DNA of 64,000 nt from Nitrospirota bacterium (GTDB lineage: Bacteria > Nitrospirota > Thermodesulfovibrionia > UBA6902). Positions 8,464-16,170 of this stretch are shown here, piece by piece. The stretch lies in assembly GCA_016214845.1 (NCBI GenBank), contig JACRMS010000026.1, forward strand, positions 124,001-188,000, written 5' to 3'. Position numbers and translations under genes: made by a program. The notes beneath the pieces were generated by a model. That model saw only the letters and a program-made list of their open reading frames with translations, was not told where the DNA came from and searched no databases. The first letter of the stretch is position 1; every line of letters starts with the position of its first letter.

Positions 8464-8909
8464 GTAAACAATCCTCTTTCGATAACTGGCGGCTCTTTAA
8501 TATTACAAAATTGCATGAAATCATTCAAAGTTTGCCATAAGTCAGATATATTGGGAAACTTATCAGATGGTACCGGAATAGCCCATTTGTCACCAAATGC
8601 TTCTCTGTAGATGTGCAGATGAGGTGATGGAATTTCTTCACCATCAGGATTGCGGTGCGGTTGCCCTCCGAAATCTATACGCACAAGCACAATTATCTGG
8701 CGTGCCCTGTTCTGATATTTCCCTCTAAGAAGATCGATCCTGCCCTTGCTTATATCAAGGAAGAAGTTCTCTCTCTTGTCAGCAGAAGTCAATGGAATTG
8801 ATATTGTCCCTCCAAGAGAAGGATAATTCCAATTGTCATCATTTAATCTGTGCTTATCAATTGCAATCAATGCGTCAGCTTCCGATTGTGTAAGATTTAT
8901 TTCAGCCAT
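8460..8909 (-). CDS. DUF6978-like protein, partner of DUF1828/1829
   Basis: 149 residues, no signal peptide or membrane segment. Recognisable stretches are [16 protein letters not shown] at the start, [20 protein letters not shown] in the middle and [16 protein letters not shown], which fit the DUF6978 family as I know it; that assignment is from memory. Function unknown. GGGGG lies a few bases before ATG 8909, and the promoter at 8931-8973 drives the pair. Confidence 0.6.
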   Translation of the reverse strand: MAEINLTQSEADALIAIDKHRLNDDNWNYPSLGGTISIPLTSADKRENFFLDISKGRIDLLRGKYQNRARQIIVLVRIDFGGQPHRNPDGEEIPSPHLHIYREAFGDKWAIPVPSDKFPNISDLWQTLNDFMQFCNIKEPPVIERGLFT

Positions 8910-8930
8910 TGTTCCCCCATTTCAAAACTG

Positions 8931-8973
8931 AAATATCATACGCAAACACCGCGATAAAGCGCAACAGATTTTT
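8931..8973 (-). promoter_or_regulatory. Duplicated promoter copy 2 (DUF6978-DUF1828 operon)
   Basis: On the minus strand TTGCGC (8964-8959), 18-bp spacer, TATGAT (8940-8935), with a transcription start expected near 8928 and the ATG at 8909. The segment is 38/43 identical to 7250-7292. Confidence 0.6.
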
Positions 8974-8995
8974 TGTTCATGAGGTGAATTCAAAG

Positions 8996-9035
8996 AAACT
9001 GGATTCCCGCTTACGACATGCGGGACGGCATTCAG
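8996..9035. repeat. GTCATTCC-type hairpin element, second copy
   Basis: A 40-bp copy of 7643-7686 lacking four bases. It lies 22 bp beyond promoter copy 2, so the order promoter copy then hairpin element occurs twice in the island, once with the ORF6N remnant in between. Confidence 0.8.
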
Positions 9036-9459
9036 CATCCTGTATATTTAGAACCTGTAAACATCTTTACGGTGTCGGGTTTCAAACCCGCCCTGAACAA
9101 AAGTGCATTAAAATGGACTCAACCGTAGCAAAATTAATACACAATTCATTATTTGGAAGCAGGTGTCATCTTTTTTTGTAAATAAATTTAGCTTGTAAAT
9201 TTAGATGGTTATCATTGCATGAAGTTCATGGAATATAAATTGCTTTAATAAACCTATTTGGCAAGAGCAGGAATGATACCTGCTGGGGTGAATAATATCT
9301 TAATCCATTAACAAAATATACTGCTTGAGCAGGACGTGGAAGATACAAAAAGGCAGCGGGGAATGAAAGGAGGTCTCAAAATGTAAAAGCCCGCGACTAT
9401 GTGATTTGCTGTTAAACAAGATCTCTAACAATGAAGAAAAAACCATTTGGAGGGAGAGA
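9036..9459. other. Long AT-rich gap without a convincing gene
   Basis: This 424-bp stretch holds no family-like reading frame. It contains a degraded GGGTTTCAAACCC palindrome at about 9077-9089, a strong ribosome-binding-like AAAGGAGGT whose next ATG is directly followed by TAA (near 9380), and a tiny 10-codon frame 9431-9463 (MKKKPFGGRE) that overlaps the next gene's start by ATGA. Confidence 0.5.
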
Positions 9460-9900
9460 ATGAACATCATAGCAAAGAACATAATGTTAATGGGATGTAC
9501 ACGTTTTGCGTCAAAGAACAACTGGGTGGAACGAAGCACAAATGGAAGGGATATCGCTAATAAATTATTGAGGAGTCGATTAACGGGCATTCCCGTTGTC
9601 GATGATAAAGAACGCAGGAGAGTTATTGGTATCATAACTGAGATAAACCTCATAGGGATATTCAGAGAGGGGATGGACCCCATCAACTTTACTGCGGACA
9701 GAATAATGTCGGGGGTCCCAAAGACTGCTGACATTGATACGCCGGTTGAAGAGCTGATAGATATAATGGTCGAAAACAATTTCACGGTAATCCCCATTAC
9801 AAAAAACGATAGACTTGTCGGAGTAGTGGACAGATGTTCGCTGATGGATTTTTTCGTCAGCCCTTGCACAGAGAGATATGCTACGGCGATAGGGAGTTAG
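9460..9900 (+). CDS. CBS-domain pair protein
   Basis: 146 residues with two CBS motifs: IANKLLRSRLTGIPVVDDKERRRVIGIITE-type first repeat and LIDIMVENNFTVIPITKN followed by LVGVVDR in the second. Such stand-alone pairs bind adenine nucleotides and act as sensors; the partner is unknown. GGAGGGAG at 9449-9456 fixes ATG 9460. A 10-codon upstream frame (9431-9463) ends in an ATGA overlap with this start and contains the ribosome site, suggesting coupled translation. Confidence 0.8.
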   Translation: MNIIAKNIMLMGCTRFASKNNWVERSTNGRDIANKLLRSRLTGIPVVDDKERRRVIGIITEINLIGIFREGMDPINFTADRIMSGVPKTADIDTPVEELIDIMVENNFTVIPITKNDRLVGVVDRCSLMDFFVSPCTERYATAIGS

Positions 9901-9929
9901 TATTATTTTTTTTAGTTGCGGTAGTATCG

Positions 9930-9966
9930 AAAAGGGGCGCCTGAATATTCAGTCGCCCCTTTTTTA
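9930..9966. terminator. Bidirectional rho-independent terminator
   Basis: Stem AAAAGGGGCG (9930-9939) with CGCCCCTTTT (9954-9963), an inner palindrome CTGAATATTCAG, and T-runs on the plus strand (A-run on the other side). It separates the convergent CBS gene and hisF and can serve both. Confidence 0.85.
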
Positions 9967-9978
9967 ACAAATGAAACT

Positions 9979-10845
9979 CTACAACCTTACCGGAACACCT
10001 TTGGACTTCAGATATTCTTTTGTCTCTTTGATCGTGTATTCCCTGTAGTGGAAAATCGATGCGGCGAGGGCGGCGTCTGCTTTGCCCTCAACAAGCCCTT
10101 CGCGCAGGTGTTCAAGCGTCCCTACCCCGCCGGATGCGACAACTGGAATTGAAACCGCCTCTGCAATCGCGCGTGTCAGTTCAATATCATAACCGTCCTT
10201 TGTTCCGTCCCTGTCCATGCTGGTGAGCAATATTTCACCGGAGCCGAGATCTTCCATCTTCTTCGCCCATTTCACGGCGTCAATGAGTCTCATCTTCCTG
10301 CCTCCGTGTGTGGAGATCGCCCAGGTCAAGGACAAGTGAGAAGTGGGAAGTGAGAAGTGGGAAGCAGGCAATTCAAGCCTTACATCATTTAGAAACGGAT
10401 CGTTGAACCAGGGTTCTTCGGGTTCGAATGTCATGTCCGCCCTGAGCCTTTTTGCGTCAACGGCAACAACAATACACTGGCTGCCGAACCTCTCAGCAGC
10501 TTCTCTTATAAAGTATGGATTGACAACGGCTGTGGTGTTGATTGAAACCTTGTCGCAGCCAGAATTAAGAAGGTTACGGATGTCATCAAGTGTCCTGATA
10601 CCGCCGCCGACAGTCAGCGGCATGAAGACGTCGTTTGCGGTCCTTGCGACAACATCGAGAATGGTTTTCCTTTTTTCATGAGAGGCCGTGATGTCAAGGA
10701 ACACGAGCTCGTCAGCGCCCTGCTCATCATAATACTTCGCGTTCTCGACAGGGTCGCCAGCGTCGACAAGATTCTTAAAGCTGACGCCCTTTACAACCCT
10801 GCCGTCCTTAACGTCAAGACATGGTATGATTCGTTTGGCCAACAT
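9979..10845 (-). CDS. hisF: Imidazole glycerol phosphate synthase subunit HisF, with repeat insertion
   Basis: Cyclase subunit that turns PRFAR plus ammonia into imidazole glycerol phosphate and AICAR in histidine synthesis. Catalytic D11 ([15 protein letters not shown]) and D130 (VVAVDAKR) are present, as are GGGIRT and [16 protein letters not shown]. It has 288 residues against the usual 250-255: about 40 extra residues at 134-175 precede the conserved THGGRK. Part of this ([15 protein letters not shown]) is read from CTTCYCA heptamers at 10334-10364. The insertion is between the strand with D130 and the THGGRK loop. hisA lies one base upstream in the same operon; hisH is not in the window. 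Confidence 0.93.
   Translation of the reverse strand: MLAKRIIPCLDVKDGRVVKGVSFKNLVDAGDPVENAKYYDEQGADELVFLDITASHEKRKTILDVVARTANDVFMPLTVGGGIRTLDDIRNLLNSGCDKVSINTTAVVNPYFIREAAERFGSQCIVVAVDAKRLRADMTFEPEEPWFNDPFLNDVRLELPASHFSLPTSHLSLTWAISTHGGRKMRLIDAVKWAKKMEDLGSGEILLTSMDRDGTKDGYDIELTRAIAEAVSIPVVASGGVGTLEHLREGLVEGKADAALAASIFHYREYTIKETKEYLKSKGVPVRL
10334..10364. repeat. AAGTGRG heptamer array inside hisF
   Basis: Four 7-bp units alternating AAGTGAG and AAGTGGG plus a partial unit, in frame within the hisF coding sequence. Confidence 0.9.
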
Positions 10846-10846
10846 T

Positions 10847-11569
10847 CTAATTGCCTTTAGTAAGCCCTATTGCTTCCTTCAAATCCACTGTCCCGGCGTA
10901 CAATGCTTTTCCTGTGATCACGCCCCAAAGGTTTTTTATCTGCATGAGATTTTTTATGTCTTTAATTTTAGCTACGCCTCCTGAGGCAATGACCGGTATG
11001 CTGACAGCGCTGACCATCTTTGCCATTGCTTCAAGGTTGGGCCCCGTAAGCATCCCGTCTCTTTCAATGTCAGTGTAAATAATTCCCGCAGCGCCGTCAT
11101 CCTGCATCTTCTTTGCAAATTCAATCGCGTGAAATTCGGTGACCTCTTCCCATCCCCTGATAGCTACCTTGCCGTCTTTCGCGTCGATGCCTACGAGCAC
11201 TTTGCCGGGGAATTTCTCACAGGCCTTCTTTATCATGTCGGGGTTTTTCGCAGCGGAAGTCCCGATGATCACCCTGTCAACGCCGAGGCTGATAAGTGTT
11301 TCCATTCTTTCGAGGTTCCTGATGCCGCCTCCGACCTCGATCGGGATGTCGATTGCTTTTCTTATTACCTTGATCTCTTCGAGGTTCTTTTGCTCGCCGG
11401 TGAATGCGCCGTCAAGGTCAACGATGTGAAGCAGCTCGGCCCCAAGCCCGACCCACTGCTTTGCCATTGCCGCAGGGTCGTCTGAATAAACAGTGACTTC
11501 TTCCTTCTTCCCCTGGAGAAGCCGGACGCACTTGCTGTCTTTAAGATCTATCGCAGGTATAATAATCAT
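10847..11569 (-). CDS. hisA: HisA, ProFAR isomerase
   Basis: Phosphoribosylformimino-AICAR-phosphate isomerase of histidine synthesis (240 residues, normal). [18 protein letters not shown] gives catalytic D8; [20 protein letters not shown] and the second acidic residue in [14 protein letters not shown] are intact. No repeat insertion is visible, in contrast to HisF. Directly upstream of hisF. Confidence 0.95.
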   Translation of the reverse strand: MIIIPAIDLKDSKCVRLLQGKKEEVTVYSDDPAAMAKQWVGLGAELLHIVDLDGAFTGEQKNLEEIKVIRKAIDIPIEVGGGIRNLERMETLISLGVDRVIIGTSAAKNPDMIKKACEKFPGKVLVGIDAKDGKVAIRGWEEVTEFHAIEFAKKMQDDGAAGIIYTDIERDGMLTGPNLEAMAKMVSAVSIPVIASGGVAKIKDIKNLMQIKNLWGVITGKALYAGTVDLKEAIGLTKGN

Positions 11570-11581
11570 CGTATGAGTATA

Positions 11582-12328
11582 TCAGATAGGTTTTTTATCA
11601 ATCAACAACGGGTCCTCTGCTCCAGCCTCTTTAAACCCCTTCGCCCGGAGCAAACAACTGTCGCAACTCCTGCAAGGGGTTAGGGATTGGGGATTAGGGA
11701 TTGGGTCATAACAGCTCCAGGTCAGGGCATAGTCAACGCCCAGCTCAATTCCCTTTTTAATAATCTCGCCCTTGGTGAGTTTTATCAGAGGGGCTTGAAT
11801 TTTGAATCTGCTTTTCCCTTCAACAGACGCCTTTGTTGCGAGGTTTGCCATGTCTTCAAATGCCTTTATGAACTCCGGCCTGCAGTCAGGGTATCCGCTG
11901 TAGTCAATCGCATTAGCCCCTATAAAAATATCCTCTGCTTCCAAAACCTCCGCCCACCCAAGAGCAAAGGAAAGGAAAATCGTATTGCGCGCCGGAACGT
12001 AAGTTATGGGGATTGGGGATTGGGGATTGGAGATTGGATATGAATTGTCTTTACTAATCCCTAACCCCTGATCCCTAACCCCTGTTTTAGGCACCTCAGT
12101 ATCACTCGTCAGCGCGGAGCCGCCGATGTCCCTGAGATTAATATTTATGATGAGGTGTTTTTTGGCACCGAATTTTTCCGCATTCAGGCGGGCCATTTCC
12201 AGCTCTATCTTATGCCTCTGTCCGTAATCAAAACTCAGGGCGTAGACCTCAAACCTCTGGGCCTTTGCTATTGCCATTACGGTTGTCGAATCAACCCCGC
12301 CGCTTAAAAGAACGACTGCTTTTTTCAT
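11582..12328 (-). CDS. queC: 7-cyano-7-deazaguanine synthase QueC, with two repeat insertions
   Basis: Converts 7-carboxy-7-deazaguanine to preQ0 with ATP and ammonia, in queuosine synthesis. PP-loop LSGGVDSTT (8-16), [10 protein letters not shown] (111-120) and zinc ligands C206, C219, C222, C225 are present. Two non-family stretches are encoded by GGGATTR heptamers: residues about 82-105 (ending [13 protein letters not shown]) just before VPARNT, and residues 210-217 ([10 protein letters not shown]) between the first zinc cysteine and the others. Both keep the frame. QueE is 24 kb away at 35779. The hisA start lies 12 bp from this gene's stop. Confidence 0.93.
   Translation of the reverse strand: MKKAVVLLSGGVDSTTVMAIAKAQRFEVYALSFDYGQRHKIELEMARLNAEKFGAKKHLIININLRDIGGSALTSDTEVPKTGVRDQGLGISKDNSYPISNPQSPIPITYVPARNTIFLSFALGWAEVLEAEDIFIGANAIDYSGYPDCRPEFIKAFEDMANLATKASVEGKSRFKIQAPLIKLTKGEIIKKGIELGVDYALTWSCYDPIPNPQSLTPCRSCDSCLLRAKGFKEAGAEDPLLIDKKPI
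11676..11705. repeat. GGGATTR heptamer array inside queC (3' part)
   Basis: Four units of GGGATTA/GGGATTG type in frame within queC, between zinc-ligand codons. Confidence 0.9.
12008..12084. repeat. Paired GGGGATT / CCCTAAC heptamer arrays inside queC
   Basis: 12008-12038 holds four GGGGATT-type units and 12055-12084 holds four units of the complementary strand (CCCTAAC, CCCTGAT), separated by 16 bp, so the block as a whole is an imperfect inverted repeat. It is entirely coding and in frame. Confidence 0.9.
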
Positions 12329-12338
12329 AGTTTCATTT

Positions 12339-12428
12339 ATCCGCAGATTACACAGATGACACAGATTAATAAAAATAAATTTAAAGTTGATACATAATCA
12401 TCATTATTGATCTGCGAAATCTGTGGAT
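12339..12428. repeat. Inverted pair of CAGATTACA nonamer arrays
   Basis: Three 9-bp units (CAGATTACA, CAGATGACA, CAGATTAAT) followed 45 bp later by their complement (ATCTGCGAA, ATCTGTGGA). It fills the queC-plsY gap. Relatives: 41225-41256, 46321-46386, 62117-62196. Confidence 0.85.
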
Positions 12429-13082
12429 TTATTTCTTCTTCCCTATCTTTGATTCTGTTCCCTCAAGGAGTCGCTTCATGTTCTCCTTGTGTCTGAAGAC
12501 TATCAATATGGCAAGCAAAATTCCAAATACAATTTTAGCTTTTGAGTAATCCAGCAGTGCGAAAGTGACCGGCAGTGCGCTTACCGCGGCAACTGCCGCA
12601 AGAGATGAATATTTTGTAATGAAAGCAGTGGCGATCCAGAGCAGCAGTGTCACAGCCGCTGATGCAGGACTGTACGCGGCCAAAACTCCGAATCCGGTTG
12701 CAACACCTTTGCCGCCTTTAAAGGAAAGAAATATCGAAAATATGTGCCCGGCTACAGCCGACACTCCCACAAGCCCTCCCCAGAAATCCAGGGCATTCTG
12801 AAGCATCTCCGGGTCGTCGGTAATTTTAGCGGCAATAATATAATTGCAGATCAAAACAGGCCCCGCGCCTTTAAGCGCGTCACCCAATAATGTTAACAGC
12901 GCGGGCCATTTGCCTGCTGTCCTTAGTACATTGGTTGCGCCGATATTTTTACTCCCCGTGGTCCTGAGGTCTATCCCTTTTTTCCTTGTCACAAGGAGGC
13001 CGAAAGGAATAGAGCCTATTAAAAAAGCAGCGGGTATTAACAAATATAAGGCAGGGTAAATCAAAAGAGGCGGGGCCGTCAT
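12429..13082 (-). CDS. plsY: Glycerol-3-phosphate acyltransferase PlsY
   Basis: Inner-membrane enzyme that acylates glycerol-3-phosphate from acyl-phosphate in phospholipid synthesis. Signature loops are present: AFLIGSIPFGLL, GSKNIGATNVLRTAGK, and FLSFKGGKGVATGFG, with about five membrane helices. 217 residues is normal. Its start overlaps the pgsA stop by four bases. Confidence 0.95.
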   Translation of the reverse strand: MTAPPLLIYPALYLLIPAAFLIGSIPFGLLVTRKKGIDLRTTGSKNIGATNVLRTAGKWPALLTLLGDALKGAGPVLICNYIIAAKITDDPEMLQNALDFWGGLVGVSAVAGHIFSIFLSFKGGKGVATGFGVLAAYSPASAAVTLLLWIATAFITKYSSLAAVAAVSALPVTFALLDYSKAKIVFGILLAILIVFRHKENMKRLLEGTESKIGKKK

Positions 13083-13600
13083 AGCCGTTTCCAGAAAGTT
13101 ATGAAATACTGAATGCCGGATATAACGCCTAAGACCATTGCTATCCAGAGCAATGAAATCCCGACAGCGTATAGATCAAAAGGTATTAATGTATTGTCTA
13201 TAAACAAAACAAGAATCGATGATATCTGAGCGACCACTTTTATCTTGCCGCCCATCTCGGCCGGTATCACGATGTCCTTTGAAAGCGCGGCGAACCTCAA
13301 CCCGGTAACTACGAATTCCCTGATGATAATCACTATGGCTATCCAGGCGGGGATGATGCCTTTATCAACGAATATTATCAGCGCTGATATGACTAAGAGT
13401 TTGTCCGCTATCGGATCGAGGAGAATGCCTAGCTTTGTTACCTGCTGCGATCTCCTCGCGAGATAACCGTCAAGGAAGTCGGTCATTGCCGCGACTGCAA
13501 AAATTATCGCGCCGAACAAGGGGTCCTCTGAGGCGATAAAAACGAACGGGATGATTATTACTATCCGGCTGAATGTGATAATGGTAGGAACGTTAACCAA
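13079..13600 (-). CDS. pgsA: CDP-diacylglycerol-glycerol-3-phosphate phosphatidyltransferase
   Basis: Makes phosphatidylglycerolphosphate at the inner membrane. The CDP-alcohol phosphotransferase motif is complete: TDFLDGYLARRSQQVTKLG followed by LLDPIADK (D-x2-DG-x2-AR-x8-G-x3-D-x3-D). 173 residues, four to five membrane helices. It overlaps kdsC by eight bases and plsY by four, so the lipid and Kdo genes form one transcript. Confidence 0.93.
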   Translation of the reverse strand: MVNVPTIITFSRIVIIIPFVFIASEDPLFGAIIFAVAAMTDFLDGYLARRSQQVTKLGILLDPIADKLLVISALIIFVDKGIIPAWIAIVIIIREFVVTGLRFAALSKDIVIPAEMGGKIKVVAQISSILVLFIDNTLIPFDLYAVGISLLWIAMVLGVISGIQYFITFWKRL

Positions 13601-14195
13601 GAAACTCTCCTGCTACCCTTTCCCATAGACCTGATTCTTTCAGGATCAGGTCAGTAAATTCTCTCACGGCCCCTCTGCCGCCGTTCTTTTTCATTATGAG
13701 GTCCGCGTATTTTTTGGTCCCTTCGTCCGCGTCGGCAGGCACGGCTGAAAGCCCCGTCCTTTTAAGAAGCTCGACATCAACGATATCATCGCCCATGAAA
13801 GCTACGTCCTCGTCCCTGTAATTGTATTTATCAAGCAATTGTCCATACACGACTGATTTTCTGAAGACCTTCTGATGCACCTCGGCAATGCCAAGCTCAG
13901 CGGCCCTCAGGTCAACCACTTTGGATTTTCTTCCTGTAATAATTGCGACCTTTATCCCGGACCTTTGCAGCATCTTAATGCCGTGACCGTCCCTGACGTT
14001 AAATCTTTTAAATTCGTTGCCCTCGTTATCAAGTATAATACTCCCGTCCGTCATGACCCCATCAACATCGAGTATCAGAAGTTTGATGTCCTTAGCCTTT
14101 TCTTCGATTGTCTTCTGTATTCTGGCCTCTGTCTTCTGTTTTCTGTTTCCTGTCTTCTGACTTCCGACTTCTGTTTTCTGTCTTCTGCTCTTCAT
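13593..14195 (-). CDS. kdsC: KDO-8-phosphate phosphatase KdsC, repeat-derived N-terminus
   Basis: HAD-family phosphatase releasing Kdo for lipopolysaccharide. Motifs: LLILDVDGVMTDG (catalytic aspartates), AIITGRKS, and VAFMGDDIVDVELL. The usual protein begins a few residues before ILDVDG; here about 33 residues precede it, reading RRQKTEVGSQKT, GNRKQKTEARIQKT, a 7-residue period produced by eleven 7-bp CAGAAGA-type units (14116-14190). The ATG overlaps the kdsD stop as ATGA, which supports this start; there is no other methionine before the HAD core. KdsC forms tetramers with short N-termini, so the basic tail is unusual. Confidence 0.92.
   Translation of the reverse strand: MKSRRQKTEVGSQKTGNRKQKTEARIQKTIEEKAKDIKLLILDVDGVMTDGSIILDNEGNEFKRFNVRDGHGIKMLQRSGIKVAIITGRKSKVVDLRAAELGIAEVHQKVFRKSVVYGQLLDKYNYRDEDVAFMGDDIVDVELLKRTGLSAVPADADEGTKKYADLIMKKNGGRGAVREFTDLILKESGLWERVAGEFLG
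14116..14190. repeat. CAGAAGA heptamer array forming the kdsC N-terminus
   Basis: Eleven consecutive 7-bp units (CAGAAGA, CAGAAAA, CAGAAGT, CGGAAGT and variants, minus strand) lie a few bases after the kdsC start codon. This is the longest array in the window. Confidence 0.92.
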
Positions 14196-15160
14196 ACAAT
14201 CCCCGCCTTCAGTAAATCGTGCAGATGGATAACGCCCTTTATATTGTTTTCTTCGTCAGCAACTATGAGCACGGTGATGGAATACTTCTCCATTACCGAT
14301 ACCGCCTTTGCCGCAAGCACATTGCTTGTTATAGTTTTGGCCTTGTAGGTCATCACATCTCCGGCTTTCAGCGAAAAGAAATTTTCGCCCCACTTTTCAA
14401 GCCCCCTGCGCAGGTCTCCGTCGGTTATAACGCCCAACAGCTTTGAATTGCTGTCCATAACTGCGGTGATGCCCATCCTCTTGGAAGAGATCTCTATGAT
14501 GGCGTCCTTCATAAGTTTATCAGAATGTACAACCGGTACTGCGTCGCCGGTGTGCATGAGGTCTTCCACCGTCAAAAGAAGCCTGCGTCCGAGGTTGCCC
14601 CCGGGATGGAAGAACGCAAAATCCTCCTCTGTAAATCCCTTCTTGCTGAGCAGTGTGATGGCCAGCGCATCTCCCATCGCAAGCGCAGCGGTAGTGGAAG
14701 CGGTCGGCGCGAGACCCATAGGACACGCCTCCTCTTTTACGGAAACATCGAGAGATACATCGGAAGTCCTTGCGAGGGTTGACTGCGGGTTTCCTGTCAT
14801 GGCGATTATTTTTATATCCAGCCTTTTAAGAGTGGGGAGTATCCTGATGACCTCCTCTGTCTCTCCGCTGTTCGAGATCGCGATCACGACATCCCCTTTT
14901 GAAACAACCCCGACATCGCCATGACTGCCTTCCGCGGGGTTGAGATAAAATGCAGGAGTTCCCGTGGAGGCAAGTGTTGCGGCAATCTTCTTACCTATAA
15001 TCCCTGACTTGCCCATCCCTGTGACCACAACCTTACCGTGGCATAAATACATGAGCTCTATCGCCTGGATAAAGTTTTCATTAATGCGGTCAATGAGCGC
15101 ATGAACCGCCCCGGATTCAATTGCAAGAATGTGCTTTGCCTGTTTGATGATATTGTCCAT
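14192..15160 (-). CDS. kdsD: D-arabinose 5-phosphate isomerase
   Basis: KdsD/KpsF family: isomerises ribulose 5-phosphate to arabinose 5-phosphate, the first Kdo precursor. N-terminal SIS domain (VVVTGMGKSGIIGKKIA, SHGDVGVVSKGDVVIAISNSG, HPGGNLGRRLL) followed by two CBS repeats (DAIIEISSKRMGITAVMD; AVSVMEKYSITVLIVAD). 322 residues, normal. Translationally coupled to kdsC by ATGA. Confidence 0.95.
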   Translation of the reverse strand: MDNIIKQAKHILAIESGAVHALIDRINENFIQAIELMYLCHGKVVVTGMGKSGIIGKKIAATLASTGTPAFYLNPAEGSHGDVGVVSKGDVVIAISNSGETEEVIRILPTLKRLDIKIIAMTGNPQSTLARTSDVSLDVSVKEEACPMGLAPTASTTAALAMGDALAITLLSKKGFTEEDFAFFHPGGNLGRRLLLTVEDLMHTGDAVPVVHSDKLMKDAIIEISSKRMGITAVMDSNSKLLGVITDGDLRRGLEKWGENFFSLKAGDVMTYKAKTITSNVLAAKAVSVMEKYSITVLIVADEENNIKGVIHLHDLLKAGIV

Positions 15161-15172
15161 TATCCCATTATC

Positions 15173-15264
15173 GTCATTCTCCGACTTGATCGGGGAATCC
15201 AGTACCTTGTGTAATTTCGCTATCGCAGGAAAAGTATCTGGATTCCCGTTTTCACGGGAATGAC
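15173..15264. repeat. GTCATTCC-type compound palindromic element
   Basis: A 92-bp block opening GTCATTC and closing GGAATGAC, made of two hairpin half-units (one with CTTGATCGGGGAATCCAG, one with GGATTCCCG and CACGGGAATGAC). The element at 44991-45059 has the same two halves in the same order. Confidence 0.85.
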
Positions 15265-15274
15265 AAAAACAACT

Positions 15275-16105
15275 TTACTCCCATTTCCTTACCAATTGAT
15301 TCAATTCCACCAGCCTTTTAGCCAATTCAAAAAAACTATCGAGGCCCAGCATATTCGGCCCGTCGCAAAGCGCTTTATCCGGGTCTTCATGCACTTCCAT
15401 GAAAACCGCATCACAGCCCGTTGCAACAGCCGCCCTTGCAAGCGGTCCGATGAATTCCCTTTGCCCGCCAGAACAACTGCCGAGTCCGCCGGGTAACTGC
15501 ACGCTGTGTGTCGCGTCATAAACAACGGGGAATCCGAATCCCTGCATGATCGGGATCGAACGCATATCCACAATAAGGTTATTATATCCGAACGATATGC
15601 CTCTTTCAGTAATTATTATATTTTCATTTCCTGTGGAACGGGCTTTATCAATTGTGTTTTTCACATCATACGGTGAGAGGAACTGCCCCTTCTTTATGTT
15701 TACGGGACTGCCGGTCTTTGCCGCAGCAACAATGATGTCAGTCTGCCTGCAGAGAAACGCCGGTATCTGCAAGACGTCAACCACGTCAGCAGCCTTTGCT
15801 GCTTCTTCCGGTGAATGAATATCGGAAAGAATGGGGAGTTCAAGTTCTTCTTTAACTCTCCGGAGGATCCTCAGCCCTTCATCAATGCCGGGGCCTCTGT
15901 AGGAATTTACGGAAGTCCTGTTGGCCTTGTCATAAGAGCTTTTGAAGATGAGGGGTATGTTTTGCTTTTCTGAATATTCTCTTAGTTTTCCGGCAATCCT
16001 TAAAGTTATCTCTTCGCTTTCAATTACACAAGGGCCTGCAATGAACGCGAGAGACTGCTGCCCTCCAATTATCACATTGCCTATCTTTATTTCTTTGGTT
16101 GGCAT
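15275..16105 (-). CDS. kdsA: KDO-8-phosphate synthase KdsA
   Basis: Condenses arabinose 5-phosphate with phosphoenolpyruvate to Kdo-8-phosphate. Visible motifs: FIAGPCVIESEE, FKSSYDKANRTS, QIPAFLCRQTDII, NIKKGQFLSPYD, DATHSVQLPGG. The Cys in AGPC matches metal-dependent (class II) enzymes, where Cys binds the divalent metal. 276 residues, normal. Separated from kdsD by a palindromic repeat. Confidence 0.95.
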   Translation of the reverse strand: MPTKEIKIGNVIIGGQQSLAFIAGPCVIESEEITLRIAGKLREYSEKQNIPLIFKSSYDKANRTSVNSYRGPGIDEGLRILRRVKEELELPILSDIHSPEEAAKAADVVDVLQIPAFLCRQTDIIVAAAKTGSPVNIKKGQFLSPYDVKNTIDKARSTGNENIIITERGISFGYNNLIVDMRSIPIMQGFGFPVVYDATHSVQLPGGLGSCSGGQREFIGPLARAAVATGCDAVFMEVHEDPDKALCDGPNMLGLDSFFELAKRLVELNQLVRKWE

Positions 16106-16119
16106 ATTAAAAAATAAAC

Positions 16120-16143
16120 GACAGGCGAGACGCCTGTCTTTTT
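16120..16143. terminator. Rho-independent terminator between lpdA and kdsA
   Basis: Stem GACAGGCG (16120-16127), loop AGA, CGCCTGTC (16131-16138). T-rich tracts lie on both outer sides, so on the minus strand it can end the gcvH-lpdA transcript before kdsA. Confidence 0.75.
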
Positions 16144-16170
16144 AGTTCAAGAAATACTTTAACCTCACTT

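Noticed and set aside
8909-9181. 90-codon plus-strand frame after the DUF6978-like gene
   Set aside because: It runs through the promoter copy and hairpin repeat, lacks a ribosome site and shows no family pattern.
14448-14924. 158-codon frame opposite kdsD
   Set aside because: Shadow frame inside a well-supported SIS-CBS gene.
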